Below, one piece after another: positions 9,627 to 19,552 of a stretch of 50,229 bases of DNA. The stretch spans positions 1-50,229 of the forward strand of contig CANCXY010000003.1 in assembly GCA_947381875.1 (NCBI GenBank), given 5' to 3'. The translations under genes and the position numbers were made by a program. Position 1 is the first letter of the stretch; each line of letters begins with the position of its first letter. Source of the DNA: an uncultured Clostridia bacterium (lineage in GTDB: Bacteria; Bacillota; Clostridia; Oscillospirales; Ruminococcaceae). The notes below the pieces were generated by a model. That model was not told the DNA's origin and did not search any database. It saw only the letters and a program-made list of their open reading frames with translations.

Positions 9627-11876
9627 ATGATGACTCGCTTAGTATCCGTACTGGCCGATGCGTTTTCGGGAGGGAATCCCCTGCTTTTCGCAGTCGTTTC
9701 GCTGCTTAGCTTGTGGAGTGTCGCCTTGGGCCTGGTGGAATTTCTTGCAGAACAGCGCCCCAAAAAGCGCCTGTGCGAGGCGACCGTATTTACCGTTGCG
9801 CTGCTGGTGCTCTGCCTGACAATGCCCCTGTTGCCCGCGCTGCTGGTGCTTTCGGTCTCCCTGTGTCTGTTTCTCTGGATCGCGAGCACAAGGCGGAACA
9901 AGAAAAGAGGCGAGGAGATCGCGGTGACGCTGAATCTGCCACAAAAATGCCTGCCGGTCGGCTCCGAAGTTACGACCTCGGTGGAATTTCGGCGTGCAAC
10001 GGCGTGCATAGAGGAGAAACGCCCTCAGGAGGCTCTCGCTCATCTGCGGAAGTGCCGCGGGAAAATCACGGGGCAGATGCGGTATCGGCTGCTCTACATT
10101 GACGCTCTGATTCTGCTGGAGAATCCCAAAGGTGCGTGCAGCAAGCTCGAAGACGTACCTGATAAGCATTTACGCAGTAAAAGCAATTTTATAAACGTGA
10201 CGCTCCGCAAAGCAGGCTGTTACCGTGCGCTGCACGACTATGAAAACGAATTGGCCTGCTACGATGCGTTGCTGGCGCGGGGCATAGACCCCGGCAGGAC
10301 CTATCTGTGGCGGGCGCAGGTCAAGCAGCGCATGCTGGAGATATATGAGTGTTTGCCGTCTATAGAACATGCAGTTGGCAAAACGGACGAAGCGCGCCAT
10401 GTGTTCTTGCAGGGGATATTTGCCGATTTGGAGCGCGCCGGGCAGTACACACACGGGAACGACTCCCTGACAGAGGGCAAGCTGCTGTCCCACAGAGCCG
10501 CGTGCTGCATCCTGAACGGTGATATCTCGCAGGGACGCGCACTGTTGGACGAGGCAAAGAAGAAAAACGATGTGTATGCCAACACCCTGTTGTATGACGG
10601 TATCTGCCTGAGCCGCGAAAAGAAATATGACCAGGCAGTGGGCGCACTGCGCAAGGCTGTCCGCTGCCTACAGCAGAATGAGGCACAACAGGCGGACGAG
10701 GAGAAAGACCGCGTATTCATGGACACGGCTTTCTATGAGCTGGCAAAGCTGCATTTCCAACGCCTGCAACTCGACGAAGCCATGCGCTGTGCGGCCCAGG
10801 CACTCTCCCTGTTCCCTCGCCGCAGCGACTGTTTTGAGCTGCAAGGGCAGTGTTATCAGCTGAAAAGAATGTACAGCGAGGCCATTGCGTGCTATACGAA
10901 AGCACTCGAATTGAAGCCGGACGCAGATCTCTACACGGAACGCGCGGAGTGCTTTTTTAATCGCAACAATAGAGAATGTACACTGGCTTATCGGGATATG
11001 CAACAGGCCATCCAGCAGAAACCGGACAACCATAAGTATCGCCTGAGCGCACTACTGTACCGCTCGGCGATGGACAATAGAGCCAATACAAGTATGGAGC
11101 TGGATGAGCTGACGGAACAGACCGCGTCATTCGATGAGGATCCGAAATCATTTAATAGTTTGGGGATTATCTATAAAAATTATGGGTATTTAGAGGAGAG
11201 CGAGGCATATTATCGAAAAGCGATAGAAGATAGTCCTCGAAACGATAGCATCCACTATAATCTGGCTGCACTTCTCGTTCAGCAAAGCAGATACACAGAG
11301 GCAGTGGAAGAACTGAATCAGGCCATCGAGCTGATGTCGGGGAATATGCAATATTACAGCCTGCTGATAGAGTGTTACCAGCAAATGGACGACACAGAAA
11401 ACGAGATAGCAGCACAATGCCGCCTGACCGCCCTGCGGACAAAGTACGCCACTGTGAACCGCATGAACGGCGATGCGGTGTACAAGCTGGGAAAATATCA
11501 AAAGGCCGAGGAATATTATCGGGCGGCACTGGAATACAGCGAGGATCCCATTGTGTTGAACAATCTGGCCTGCGTCTGTTATGCGAAAGAGCGGTACGAA
11601 CAGGCTGCGGCGTATTTGAAACAGGCAATCGGGCAGGACAAGCGGTACGCGCTTGCCTATTTTAACCTGGGAAATTGCCAGCTCCGCATGGGCGAGAATG
11701 GCGCGGCAAAGGAAAGCTATGAGGCAGGCCTGCGCCTTGATCCTGGAATGACGTGTGCTGCACAGGTACTGGACAGTATGCAGACACAGGACATCCGCAT
11801 GCAGCTGGACACTACGCTTCCTCAGAAAAAAACAGGCAAGGAGCCTGTTACGATCCGCGAACTTATCTTTTCGTGA
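9627..11876 (+). CDS. Membrane-anchored tetratricopeptide-repeat protein
   Basis: The 749-residue protein starts at ATG 9627 behind GGGAGG; a second ATG follows immediately. Hydrophobic segments at about residues 18-37 and 53-90 suggest two to three membrane helices, followed by a basic stretch (STRRNKKRGEE) that would face the cytoplasm. The rest is helical with many TPR units, clearest in the second half, for example AIACYTKALELKPD, SEAYYRKAIEDSPRNDSIHY and AVEELNQAIELM. TPR arrays bind peptides or assemble complexes. The gene ends 21 bases before the giant Rhs gene, so a scaffold or chaperone role for the Rhs protein is reasonable but only inferred from position. Confidence 0.82.
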   Translation: MMTRLVSVLADAFSGGNPLLFAVVSLLSLWSVALGLVEFLAEQRPKKRLCEATVFTVALLVLCLTMPLLPALLVLSVSLCLFLWIASTRRNKKRGEEIAVTLNLPQKCLPVGSEVTTSVEFRRATACIEEKRPQEALAHLRKCRGKITGQMRYRLLYIDALILLENPKGACSKLEDVPDKHLRSKSNFINVTLRKAGCYRALHDYENELACYDALLARGIDPGRTYLWRAQVKQRMLEIYECLPSIEHAVGKTDEARHVFLQGIFADLERAGQYTHGNDSLTEGKLLSHRAACCILNGDISQGRALLDEAKKKNDVYANTLLYDGICLSREKKYDQAVGALRKAVRCLQQNEAQQADEEKDRVFMDTAFYELAKLHFQRLQLDEAMRCAAQALSLFPRRSDCFELQGQCYQLKRMYSEAIACYTKALELKPDADLYTERAECFFNRNNRECTLAYRDMQQAIQQKPDNHKYRLSALLYRSAMDNRANTSMELDELTEQTASFDEDPKSFNSLGIIYKNYGYLEESEAYYRKAIEDSPRNDSIHYNLAALLVQQSRYTEAVEELNQAIELMSGNMQYYSLLIECYQQMDDTENEIAAQCRLTALRTKYATVNRMNGDAVYKLGKYQKAEEYYRAALEYSEDPIVLNNLACVCYAKERYEQAAAYLKQAIGQDKRYALAYFNLGNCQLRMGENGAAKESYEAGLRLDPGMTCAAQVLDSMQTQDIRMQLDTTLPQKKTGKEPVTIRELIFS

Positions 11877-11897
11877 CAGAACCTTAAAGGAGGCCCT

Positions 11898-14800
11898 ATG
11901 GATTTTTATTCATTTCAAAGCGCTGGCCGCCAAGGGCAGCGAAGCGGTGAAAAGGAAAATATCCTTCACAACATAAATTTATACCACGGCACAATGGAAT
12001 TTCCGCTGGCCCTGGCCAGCCTTTCCGGTGCGGAAAACCTCTCGTTCACCCTGCAGGCCGTTTTTTCAAGCGCGCTGGTCAGCACGTTGCATCGGGACAA
12101 CACACGGGCCCCCACACAGGCCCTTGGCTTTGGCTGGTCGATGGAAATGCCCCGTATCCGTGTGCTGGACAGTCAGGCGGCAAGGAATTTGCAGGCGGAG
12201 TTCAGCCTCGTCAGCGAGGGCGGCGCTTTCCCCTTATCCCGGGCAGGCGAGGAAAACGGAACAGTGCGTTTCATCTCCGTCCACCACCCCGCGTGGGATT
12301 TCCGCTACTGCCCGGCCAACGGCGGGTATTGGGACGTGTGGAAGGAGGATGGTTCCCGCTGGCGTTTTGGCGGTGCGGGGAACAGCACCGAGGTGCGTTT
12401 GGCATGGGATAACTGGGTGGGGGCCGCCGCCGCCAACGGCGCGCAGCCTTTTTCCGTCGGCTGGTATCTGTGCGAAATCGAAGGAGCTTATGGCTCCCGC
12501 ATCCAGATTGCCTATGAAAACCAGAAGGAGCAGGTTGGGAACAGCGCCTATACACGCAATATGCGCCTGAAGCAGGTGACAACAGCCTACGGCGAAAGCA
12601 TAACGCTGCATTATGGGAAGAAAGAAGCCTGGGAGTATGGCGGCGAAGGGGACGCCGCGCCGCTCCGGGCTTACCAATACGCCTGGGATGACGGGTATCT
12701 GCAATCCATCGACGTGACGACGGACGAGGGCACGCCTTTGTATCGGCAGGAGCTCGCCTATTCCTTTTTCAGCATTAACGGAAAGGAATCCTATCGGAAG
12801 CGCTTTCTGCAGTCTGTGACGCAGGTGGCGTCGGACGGCCGGAAAATGCCGCCGATTTCCTTCCGATACTCCTTCGATAAAGACGCCGCCCTGCCGGGCG
12901 CGCTGATTGGCGTGACGCAGCCCGCCGGCGCGAAAATGGCCTTTGATTACGAGAAAATGGCCTGGGAAAACGCGGGGGGAGATACCGCGATACAGCCGCC
13001 CGCCGCCGGCTGGGAATGCCAGATGTTCCACGCGGACAGCTACAGCGTGGCAAAGTTCACATGCGGCCGGCAGGTGCGGCTGAAAGCCTTCTATTGGGAT
13101 ATGGGATGGCGCGAATGGGAGGACAGCTCCTTCAGCGGGGAAGAGATATCGGATATGGTCCTTCTCACCGGCGAAAACTTTTTTGCGGCGGTGTTTTTCT
13201 CGGTGCAGCGGGGGCAGTATTGTGCCCGCATGTTCCGCCGCAGCCAGACGCGGCGCGCCGAGTGGGGTGTTTACCCTATAGAACGCGCGTTGGGCCGCAG
13301 CCTGCCGGCCGCGGCCTGCGGCCCGGATTTCCTCGCGCTGCAGGCGCAGGGCGGGCAGGCCCTGATCCTTTGCCAATACGATTTTCTGGCCGATTGCTGG
13401 CGCATACAGGAGCTGGCGTCCGATGCAGCGGATTTTACAGCGCTCGGCGCGGGCCGCGATTTCCTGCTGGCAGCGTATTACAGGGAATCTGCGGGCCTTC
13501 TGCGCCTGCGCTCGTTCTACGCGGACGCGGGGCACACCTGGCGCGCGGGCGATATACGCGACCAAAGCGAAGCGCTGGAATGGCGGCTGATGAGTCCGTT
13601 TTCCGTGTGGTCGCTGGGCGATTCCCAGGCGGGGGCGGCGTTCGTCTGGATTCAGAACGAAACAACCGTGCGGGGCACCATAGCGCTGCTGCGCTGGCGC
13701 GAGGACTACACCTTTTCCGATGTGGCGCTGCACCGTGTGGAACAGTCGGAGAAGGTCAAAAACCCGTTGCTGTACGCCGCCGTCAGCGGCAGCATGACGG
13801 GGTATGCGCAAATGGTGTTCCGTTATGTGCCGGGGCAGTGGAGGGAATACCGCCTGCTGACCCCGCAAAACGGCGGAGAATACGCCTATGCGTATGGCGG
13901 GGACATCGCGCTGGCAGTGGAGCGCATCGGAGATACGCAGCGCTTTTACGCCATCCGCTTCGACCCTCTACGCATGGATTGGACGCCGGAGGGAGCGCCT
14001 CAGAGCGGGGCCATTCACGGAGAGGCGCTGTGCCCTCCGCATATTGCGGGCAGTTATGCGGTGCTGGGAAGAACGCTGTTCCACTGTGCCCGTGCGCATA
14101 AATGGACGGCGCTCTATACGTTCCCGGAAAATGCCCGTCTGGATTCCATCTGCCTTGATCCGGCGGGCGGGTATGCGCTGTACGCAGTGAAAGGGCAGGA
14201 TACAACTGTTAAGCTGGCGCTGGACGGGGAAAGCGTGCAGGAGGAACAGCGGCTGGAGGGGCAGCTTTGCACGGGGGCGGCGGGCGGTTTTGCGGGCCTG
14301 TCCGCATTCCATACGTCCCGACGGGATGCCGGCCTGCAGCTGTATGCCCTGCGGGAAAACCGGTGCTTTCGCCGCGCGGAGGCAGCGGTGGTGCGGGACG
14401 TGTCGCTGGATCCGGGCGATGGGGCGCAGCGGTATGTGCTGCGCTATGAAAGCGCCGGGGCGCGCATGGAAGCCTTTGTGCCCGCTTTCCAGCGCGTGCA
14501 GGCGATTCCGGTGGAGGAAGCCGCGCCCTATGGGGCCGTGCGCTATACATACTTCAACGGCCTGCCGGAGGATGACCCCAGCGCGGCGTATCCGCCGGAC
14601 GACGCTTACAGCAACGCGCGGGCCTGTTATTCCCGCTTTGCCGGGTGGCTTTTCCAGACCGAGGTTTTCCGGGCGGGAAACATCCTGGAAAAAAGCAGCA
14701 CCACCTATACCCGCGCACTGGACGGGCAGGGGTATATCCTGCGCCCCATGCGTGTGGTAGAGCGCGAATACCTGCCCGTATACGACCTTGCGGCGCGCAA

Positions 14801-17800
14801 AGCGTGCGGCAAAACCGCCTGCCGCGAGAGCATCATCACCAACAGCTACGAATCCCGCTATTACCAGCTTCGCAGGACGGAAAAATCCGGCTGGAACGCA
14901 CAGGGAAAGGGGACGAGCCTTGCCATAGAACACCTGTATGCGTGGGAAACGTGCGCGGCAGCCGCCAAGGCACACCTGCTGGACCCGATTGCCTATACCC
15001 GACAGTACGATACGGCCACCCAAACGACAATCTCCGCACAAGCCGTGCATTGGGCGGCGGATCAGGAAAGAAAATGGCACGAGGCCGCCTGGCTGATGTG
15101 GAACGGCGAGGGAGGCGGCGCCTATCCCAAAACAGAAACAGCGGCCGGCTGGGACGTGACAAAGCGCGCCATCAGCTGGGGCAGCGCCGGGGCGGAGACG
15201 GAGATACTCTTAGAGGGCGGAAAACCCGAATCCGTCCTGTATGACAAGGCCGGGAAAGCCGTGGTGGCCCGGTTCAGTCGGGCGCTTTTGCAGCAGGCGG
15301 CATACTGTGGGTTCGAGCCATATGAAACGCTGGGCCGCTGGAAGCTTTCGGGGGGAACCTGGGATGCCTGTATTGAGACGGCGGAATGCTACAGCGGAAG
15401 CCGGTGCCTGCGCCTGGGCGGCGGGCAGTCGCTCACCGCGAAGCTGACAGGCTGCGACGGCGGCACGCCTGTGCTGCTGCACGCCGCCGTAAAGGGGGCA
15501 GGGGGCATGTTCCGGCTCACGGTGCGGCATGGCGCGCGGGAAAAGCAGATGGAAAGCGCGCTGCCCACGTCGGAATACTGGACGCCCTGCGCCATTCAGA
15601 TGGAGCTGCCGGAAGAATTCCGACGCTCCGGCCAGACAGTGGACGTGGAAGCGTGTCTGACAGGCCCTTGCGCGAAAAGCATCCTGCTGGACGCGGTATT
15701 TCTGACGCCGCTCTCCTGCGAGGCGTCGGCCACCGTATATGCCGGGCCGCACAAGCTGCAATGTGCCTCCCACAGCAACCGCGGCGCGGGCCTGCTGAAT
15801 TTCTATGACCCCTGCGGGCGGCCCACCGGCACGGCCGCGGAAGACGGCGGCATCCGCACGCTTTCCCGCCAACTGTATACAGCGCCGGGGCGGCAGGGCC
15901 GTGCAGATGCAAAAGACTGCACGGCCGCCGTGGAATTTGCACAGCGCGGGGACATCTGCCCCATGCACCGCGGCAGCGACTGGCAGCGGCAATGGGCGGC
16001 AGAGGGCGGCTGGAAAATCCAGGGGCAGCGGCTCACGGCAGAAAACGGACCGGCAGTGCTGCGCTATGAGCAGGAGCTGAGCGCGCAGTACGCTTTGTAT
16101 ATGGCGCTGGAAAGCGGCGCGGGCACGTGGGAGGTCCATACAGGGCAGGCGGCAATCCATATGCAGAAGGGAAAGGGCGCTGTCCGCGAAAAAGGCCGAA
16201 CGCTGGCGGAATTTTCCTTAACCGATTGTGAATTGGCCCAGGACTTTCTTCTGCTGCGCATGGGCAGCCGCATGGCCCTGTACGCGTGGGACAAAGAGCT
16301 GTTCTGCATAGGCGGGCTGGAGGAGACGCCGGCGGGGCTTTCCCTGACGGCCCAAAAGGCGGCGCTGCGCTGTCTGGGTGTGGGCGCGTCCCCCCGCGTC
16401 CGCCTCAGCTATACCGACCACGCGGGCACGCCGCTTCAGGACCAGATTGTGACGGACAGCGGCGTGATTGTCTCTCAGTCGCTGTATTCGCCGATGCGCA
16501 GGATTGAGGTCCGCACAAAGCCGGCGGAAATTCCCAGCGCGCTGTGGGGCTGGCGCCCGTCGCTGGTGACGGGCTGGGACGAAAAGAGCGGTGTGCTGTC
16601 AGGAGAGGCGGCGCGTATTTTCCCGGAGGACGAAGGCTATCCCTATGAACGGAGCGTCGTGACGAAAAGCCCTTCCCCTGTTGTGGCGGAAATCGGGCGT
16701 CCAGGAAAAGCGTTCGCCATCCGCGCGGGCGCAACGGACAGCCGCACGGCCACGTTTGCTCGCTATATTCCCACGAACCTTCCCGCCGCTGTGCCGGAAA
16801 AGGGCCTGTATATGAAGTGTCAGCAGGATCCGGACGGCAAAAACAATATCACCGTATACGACAGCTTCGACCGGCAGGTGTGGACAATCACAGACGCGCC
16901 GGACGGGGAACGGCAGGCGATTCATACGCTCTATGACGTTCAGGGCCGGGTGTGCGAAACACGCATTGCGGCAGGCGGCGCGAAAGGGACGGAGCGCCGT
17001 GTACAGGCAATGGCGTATGATGCGGCCGGGCATCTGGCCAGTCAGGCGAACCCGGATATCGGCACAAGCCGGTTTATCTATGACACGCGCGGGCGGCTGC
17101 ACTATGAGCAGAACGCGGCGGGGGCCGGCGAGGGGTGGTATATCTATCACGTTTACGACGCACAGGACCGGGAAACGGAGACCGGCCGGATATCTGGCGC
17201 ATGGAACGAAGCGGCGCTGCGCAAAAAGGCGCAGGCGGGCGGCGGCCGCCCCGAAAACGCCCAATACAGCCGCCGTTTCTGGTATGATGGGAACATCGGG
17301 CAGTATCAGACAGGAAAGCTTTGGAAATGCGAGACGCGCGCAGACCAGGGCGTCGTGTGCGAAACTTTTTCCTATGACGCAAGGGGGAATATCACCGAAA
17401 AAAAACAATCCATAGACGGATGCGAGGATGTTGTGACATTTACCTACGACGGTCGGAACGCGCTGCTCAGCCAGACAGTCAACGGGCGGGAGGAGACCTC
17501 TGTCCGCTATGCCTACGACGCGGCCGGGCGGCTGAAAACCGTATGGGCGGCGGGGCGGCCCGTGGCCGAAAACACATACGATGCGGCGGGCAATCTGACT
17601 GCCGAGACATTCGCGCCCGGAACGGGCGCGCCGCTGACGCGCACCTATACCTACAACAGCGCGGCCTGGCTGACAAAGATAGAGGATGGCTGTTTCAGCC
17701 AGTCGATCGACTACGACCCCGCCAGCGGCAGAATCCGGCAGATGCAGGTGCGCATCCAGGACGCCCGGTTCGCCGTGCCTGTCCTAAATACAAGCTGCGC

Positions 17801-19505
17801 CTATGACGGCTTCGGAAGGCTCAAAAGCATTTCCCACAGGCAGGCTCCGCAGTACAACCTTGGCACAAAAGCGCCGTTTGTATACGACGACAGCAGCAAC
17901 GCCCTTTCGGTGGACGGGACAACGTACCAGTACAGCGGACAGACAAACAGGCTGCTTGCGGCGGGCGGCACGCAGTGGACGTACAGCGTGCAGGGGGCCT
18001 GCACGGCCATCACGGACGGGGATGGGGAGGTACAGTTCACCTATGATCCTGTTCTGAACGTGGTGACAGGGATGCAAAGCGGCGCGGGCGCGCAGTTCTT
18101 TGCGCAGGGTACGGCGGGCATCGCGGCCTGCTGGCAGGCGAAGGGCGTCACGCGGTATCTGACGGACAGCAGGGGCAGGCTGCTTTGTGCGATTGGCCCG
18201 GACGGCGTGACATGCCTGTGCGTATATGGGGCCAACGGCCTGCTGGCACAGGTGCGCGGCGGCAGGGTTTACTATATGCTGAAGGATTACCAGTCGTCGG
18301 TGCGCGCGGTGTGGGACGGCAAAAAACTGTGCGGCGCATGGCATTACGCCCCTTACGGCGGCGTCATGGACGGCTCGTTTTCCAGTAAGGAGATCCAGAG
18401 CCTTCTGCCGTTCCGTTTCGCAGGTATGCTGGAGATGCTTCCCGGCCTGTACCGCACCGCGGCCCGGTGGTACTGCGCCGCCTCTGGCCGCTTCCTCAGC
18501 ATCGACCCAGAGGGCCAGTACGTCAGCCCGTATCTGTACGGCGGCTGCGACTGGGTGAATTACTGCGATCCGGACGGTGCGTTCTCTTTCGGAAATTTCT
18601 TTGCGGCGCTTGGTACGTTTATAGTAGGCGCCGCGGCCCTTGTGGCAGGCGTTGCCATCAGCGTTGCCTCCGGGGGCACGGCCGCCCCGCTGCTGGCGGT
18701 GTTGGGCGGCGCGGCCCTCGCGGGGTTCGGGTTCGGCGCAGGGGCGTATGGGGCCGTCTCGATGTTCACCAACGAGTATGATATTTATGAATGCCTGATC
18801 AGCGGCGCAAGCGGCGCGGTTACAGGGGCGCTGCTGGCCGGGGTTGGCGCGGCGCTGCCCGCCTTCACGGGCTGGACGGCGGTGCTGGTGGACACGGCGG
18901 TCGGCGCTGTCGTGGGCGGCGGCGATGGCGTGGTGTCCAACGGGCTTTTGAACCTGTGTCACCACAGGGAGTTTTTGGAGAACTGGCAGACCAACCTGAT
19001 TATCGGCGGCGTATTGGGCGGCGTTTTTGGCGGGCTTTCCGGCGTGGGGCGGGCCTATCGGAACCAGAACCTGGTGCTCCCCAAAAACAACCGGGCCAAT
19101 GCGGACATCATATCCGTCAATTCGTCCCACAGAGGGTCCCACCCCGGCCATTCGTCCCTGATGAAAACAGACAGTGCGGGAAATATGACGGGCACGGAAT
19201 TGTTCTGCGATACGCCCGCAGGGGGAGGCTGGCCCCGCACGGAAATTGAAGTCTATAACGATACGGCCTCGGCACGCGGCCGCTTCCTCCATGAATCCAT
19301 CCGGCGGGCAGAGCTGCCTGTGGCGCAGGAGACATGGCAGGCCATTGTGCCGAATATGAACTTTGACGGAATCCGGTACTGCTATCTGATAAGCGACTGC
19401 ACCGCCTATGCGGTGAGGGTGCTTGGGGGCGGAGGGTTCGCGCCGCCGCTCTGGGCCAGGACGCCCGCCACCATGTACCTGTGGGCCTGGCTTTTGGGAT
19501 GGTGA
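11898..19505 (+). CDS. Giant Rhs/YD-repeat protein with glycine-zipper and putative effector C-terminus
   Basis: The 2535-residue protein starts at ATG 11898 behind a perfect AAAGGAGG. No Sec signal, LXG or WXG100 leader is visible. The N-terminal part (NLYHGTMEFPLALASL, LGFGWSM near residue 75) resembles the start of Tc/SpvB-like and clostridial Rhs proteins. YD repeats run from about residue 1680 to 2200 (YDAAGHLASQANPDIGTSRF, YDAAGRLKTVW). The shell ends with GRFLSIDPEGQ and WVNYCDPDG, the usual Rhs core end near residue 2226. After it come long Ala/Gly-rich hydrophobic stretches (about 2228-2385), able to enter membranes. The last 125 residues contain SHPGHSS (His2415, His2418) and LISDCTAYAVRVL (Cys2501), then a TPATMYLW end; this His-before-Cys order resembles permuted papain-like hydrolases. 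Rhs shells enclose and release C-terminal toxins. No small immunity gene follows. Confidence 0.9.
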   Translation: MDFYSFQSAGRQGQRSGEKENILHNINLYHGTMEFPLALASLSGAENLSFTLQAVFSSALVSTLHRDNTRAPTQALGFGWSMEMPRIRVLDSQAARNLQAEFSLVSEGGAFPLSRAGEENGTVRFISVHHPAWDFRYCPANGGYWDVWKEDGSRWRFGGAGNSTEVRLAWDNWVGAAAANGAQPFSVGWYLCEIEGAYGSRIQIAYENQKEQVGNSAYTRNMRLKQVTTAYGESITLHYGKKEAWEYGGEGDAAPLRAYQYAWDDGYLQSIDVTTDEGTPLYRQELAYSFFSINGKESYRKRFLQSVTQVASDGRKMPPISFRYSFDKDAALPGALIGVTQPAGAKMAFDYEKMAWENAGGDTAIQPPAAGWECQMFHADSYSVAKFTCGRQVRLKAFYWDMGWREWEDSSFSGEEISDMVLLTGENFFAAVFFSVQRGQYCARMFRRSQTRRAEWGVYPIERALGRSLPAAACGPDFLALQAQGGQALILCQYDFLADCWRIQELASDAADFTALGAGRDFLLAAYYRESAGLLRLRSFYADAGHTWRAGDIRDQSEALEWRLMSPFSVWSLGDSQAGAAFVWIQNETTVRGTIALLRWREDYTFSDVALHRVEQSEKVKNPLLYAAVSGSMTGYAQMVFRYVPGQWREYRLLTPQNGGEYAYAYGGDIALAVERIGDTQRFYAIRFDPLRMDWTPEGAPQSGAIHGEALCPPHIAGSYAVLGRTLFHCARAHKWTALYTFPENARLDSICLDPAGGYALYAVKGQDTTVKLALDGESVQEEQRLEGQLCTGAAGGFAGLSAFHTSRRDAGLQLYALRENRCFRRAEAAVVRDVSLDPGDGAQRYVLRYESAGARMEAFVPAFQRVQAIPVEEAAPYGAVRYTYFNGLPEDDPSAAYPPDDAYSNARACYSRFAGWLFQTEVFRAGNILEKSSTTYTRALDGQGYILRPMRVVEREYLPVYDLAARKACGKTACRESIITNSYESRYYQLRRTEKSGWNAQGKGTSLAIEHLYAWETCAAAAKAHLLDPIAYTRQYDTATQTTISAQAVHWAADQERKWHEAAWLMWNGEGGGAYPKTETAAGWDVTKRAISWGSAGAETEILLEGGKPESVLYDKAGKAVVARFSRALLQQAAYCGFEPYETLGRWKLSGGTWDACIETAECYSGSRCLRLGGGQSLTAKLTGCDGGTPVLLHAAVKGAGGMFRLTVRHGAREKQMESALPTSEYWTPCAIQMELPEEFRRSGQTVDVEACLTGPCAKSILLDAVFLTPLSCEASATVYAGPHKLQCASHSNRGAGLLNFYDPCGRPTGTAAEDGGIRTLSRQLYTAPGRQGRADAKDCTAAVEFAQRGDICPMHRGSDWQRQWAAEGGWKIQGQRLTAENGPAVLRYEQELSAQYALYMALESGAGTWEVHTGQAAIHMQKGKGAVREKGRTLAEFSLTDCELAQDFLLLRMGSRMALYAWDKELFCIGGLEETPAGLSLTAQKAALRCLGVGASPRVRLSYTDHAGTPLQDQIVTDSGVIVSQSLYSPMRRIEVRTKPAEIPSALWGWRPSLVTGWDEKSGVLSGEAARIFPEDEGYPYERSVVTKSPSPVVAEIGRPGKAFAIRAGATDSRTATFARYIPTNLPAAVPEKGLYMKCQQDPDGKNNITVYDSFDRQVWTITDAPDGERQAIHTLYDVQGRVCETRIAAGGAKGTERRVQAMAYDAAGHLASQANPDIGTSRFIYDTRGRLHYEQNAAGAGEGWYIYHVYDAQDRETETGRISGAWNEAALRKKAQAGGGRPENAQYSRRFWYDGNIGQYQTGKLWKCETRADQGVVCETFSYDARGNITEKKQSIDGCEDVVTFTYDGRNALLSQTVNGREETSVRYAYDAAGRLKTVWAAGRPVAENTYDAAGNLTAETFAPGTGAPLTRTYTYNSAAWLTKIEDGCFSQSIDYDPASGRIRQMQVRIQDARFAVPVLNTSCAYDGFGRLKSISHRQAPQYNLGTKAPFVYDDSSNALSVDGTTYQYSGQTNRLLAAGGTQWTYSVQGACTAITDGDGEVQFTYDPVLNVVTGMQSGAGAQFFAQGTAGIAACWQAKGVTRYLTDSRGRLLCAIGPDGVTCLCVYGANGLLAQVRGGRVYYMLKDYQSSVRAVWDGKKLCGAWHYAPYGGVMDGSFSSKEIQSLLPFRFAGMLEMLPGLYRTAARWYCAASGRFLSIDPEGQYVSPYLYGGCDWVNYCDPDGAFSFGNFFAALGTFIVGAAALVAGVAISVASGGTAAPLLAVLGGAALAGFGFGAGAYGAVSMFTNEYDIYECLISGASGAVTGALLAGVGAALPAFTGWTAVLVDTAVGAVVGGGDGVVSNGLLNLCHHREFLENWQTNLIIGGVLGGVFGGLSGVGRAYRNQNLVLPKNNRANADIISVNSSHRGSHPGHSSLMKTDSAGNMTGTELFCDTPAGGGWPRTEIEVYNDTASARGRFLHESIRRAELPVAQETWQAIVPNMNFDGIRYCYLISDCTAYAVRVLGGGGFAPPLWARTPATMYLWAWLLGW

Positions 19506-19552
19506 CTGCCGCGCCGGTGCGCGGAGAAATATAAAACAGGGAGGCATACAGT

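Noticed and set aside
9425..9709. Small open frame before the TPR gene that could be a precursor peptide
   Set aside because: It starts at TTG without a ribosome site, runs into the TPR gene in another frame and has no leader-core pattern.
12234..13868. Long open frame of 544 codons on the - strand inside the Rhs gene
   Set aside because: It is antisense to a clear coding frame, His/Arg-rich without recognisable domain, and such shadows are common in GC-rich codons.
17784..19547. Long - strand open frame (587 codons) opposite the Rhs C-terminus, considered as an antisense immunity gene
   Set aside because: It mirrors the codon pattern of the Rhs frame, lacks a ribosome site at its start and shows no known fold.
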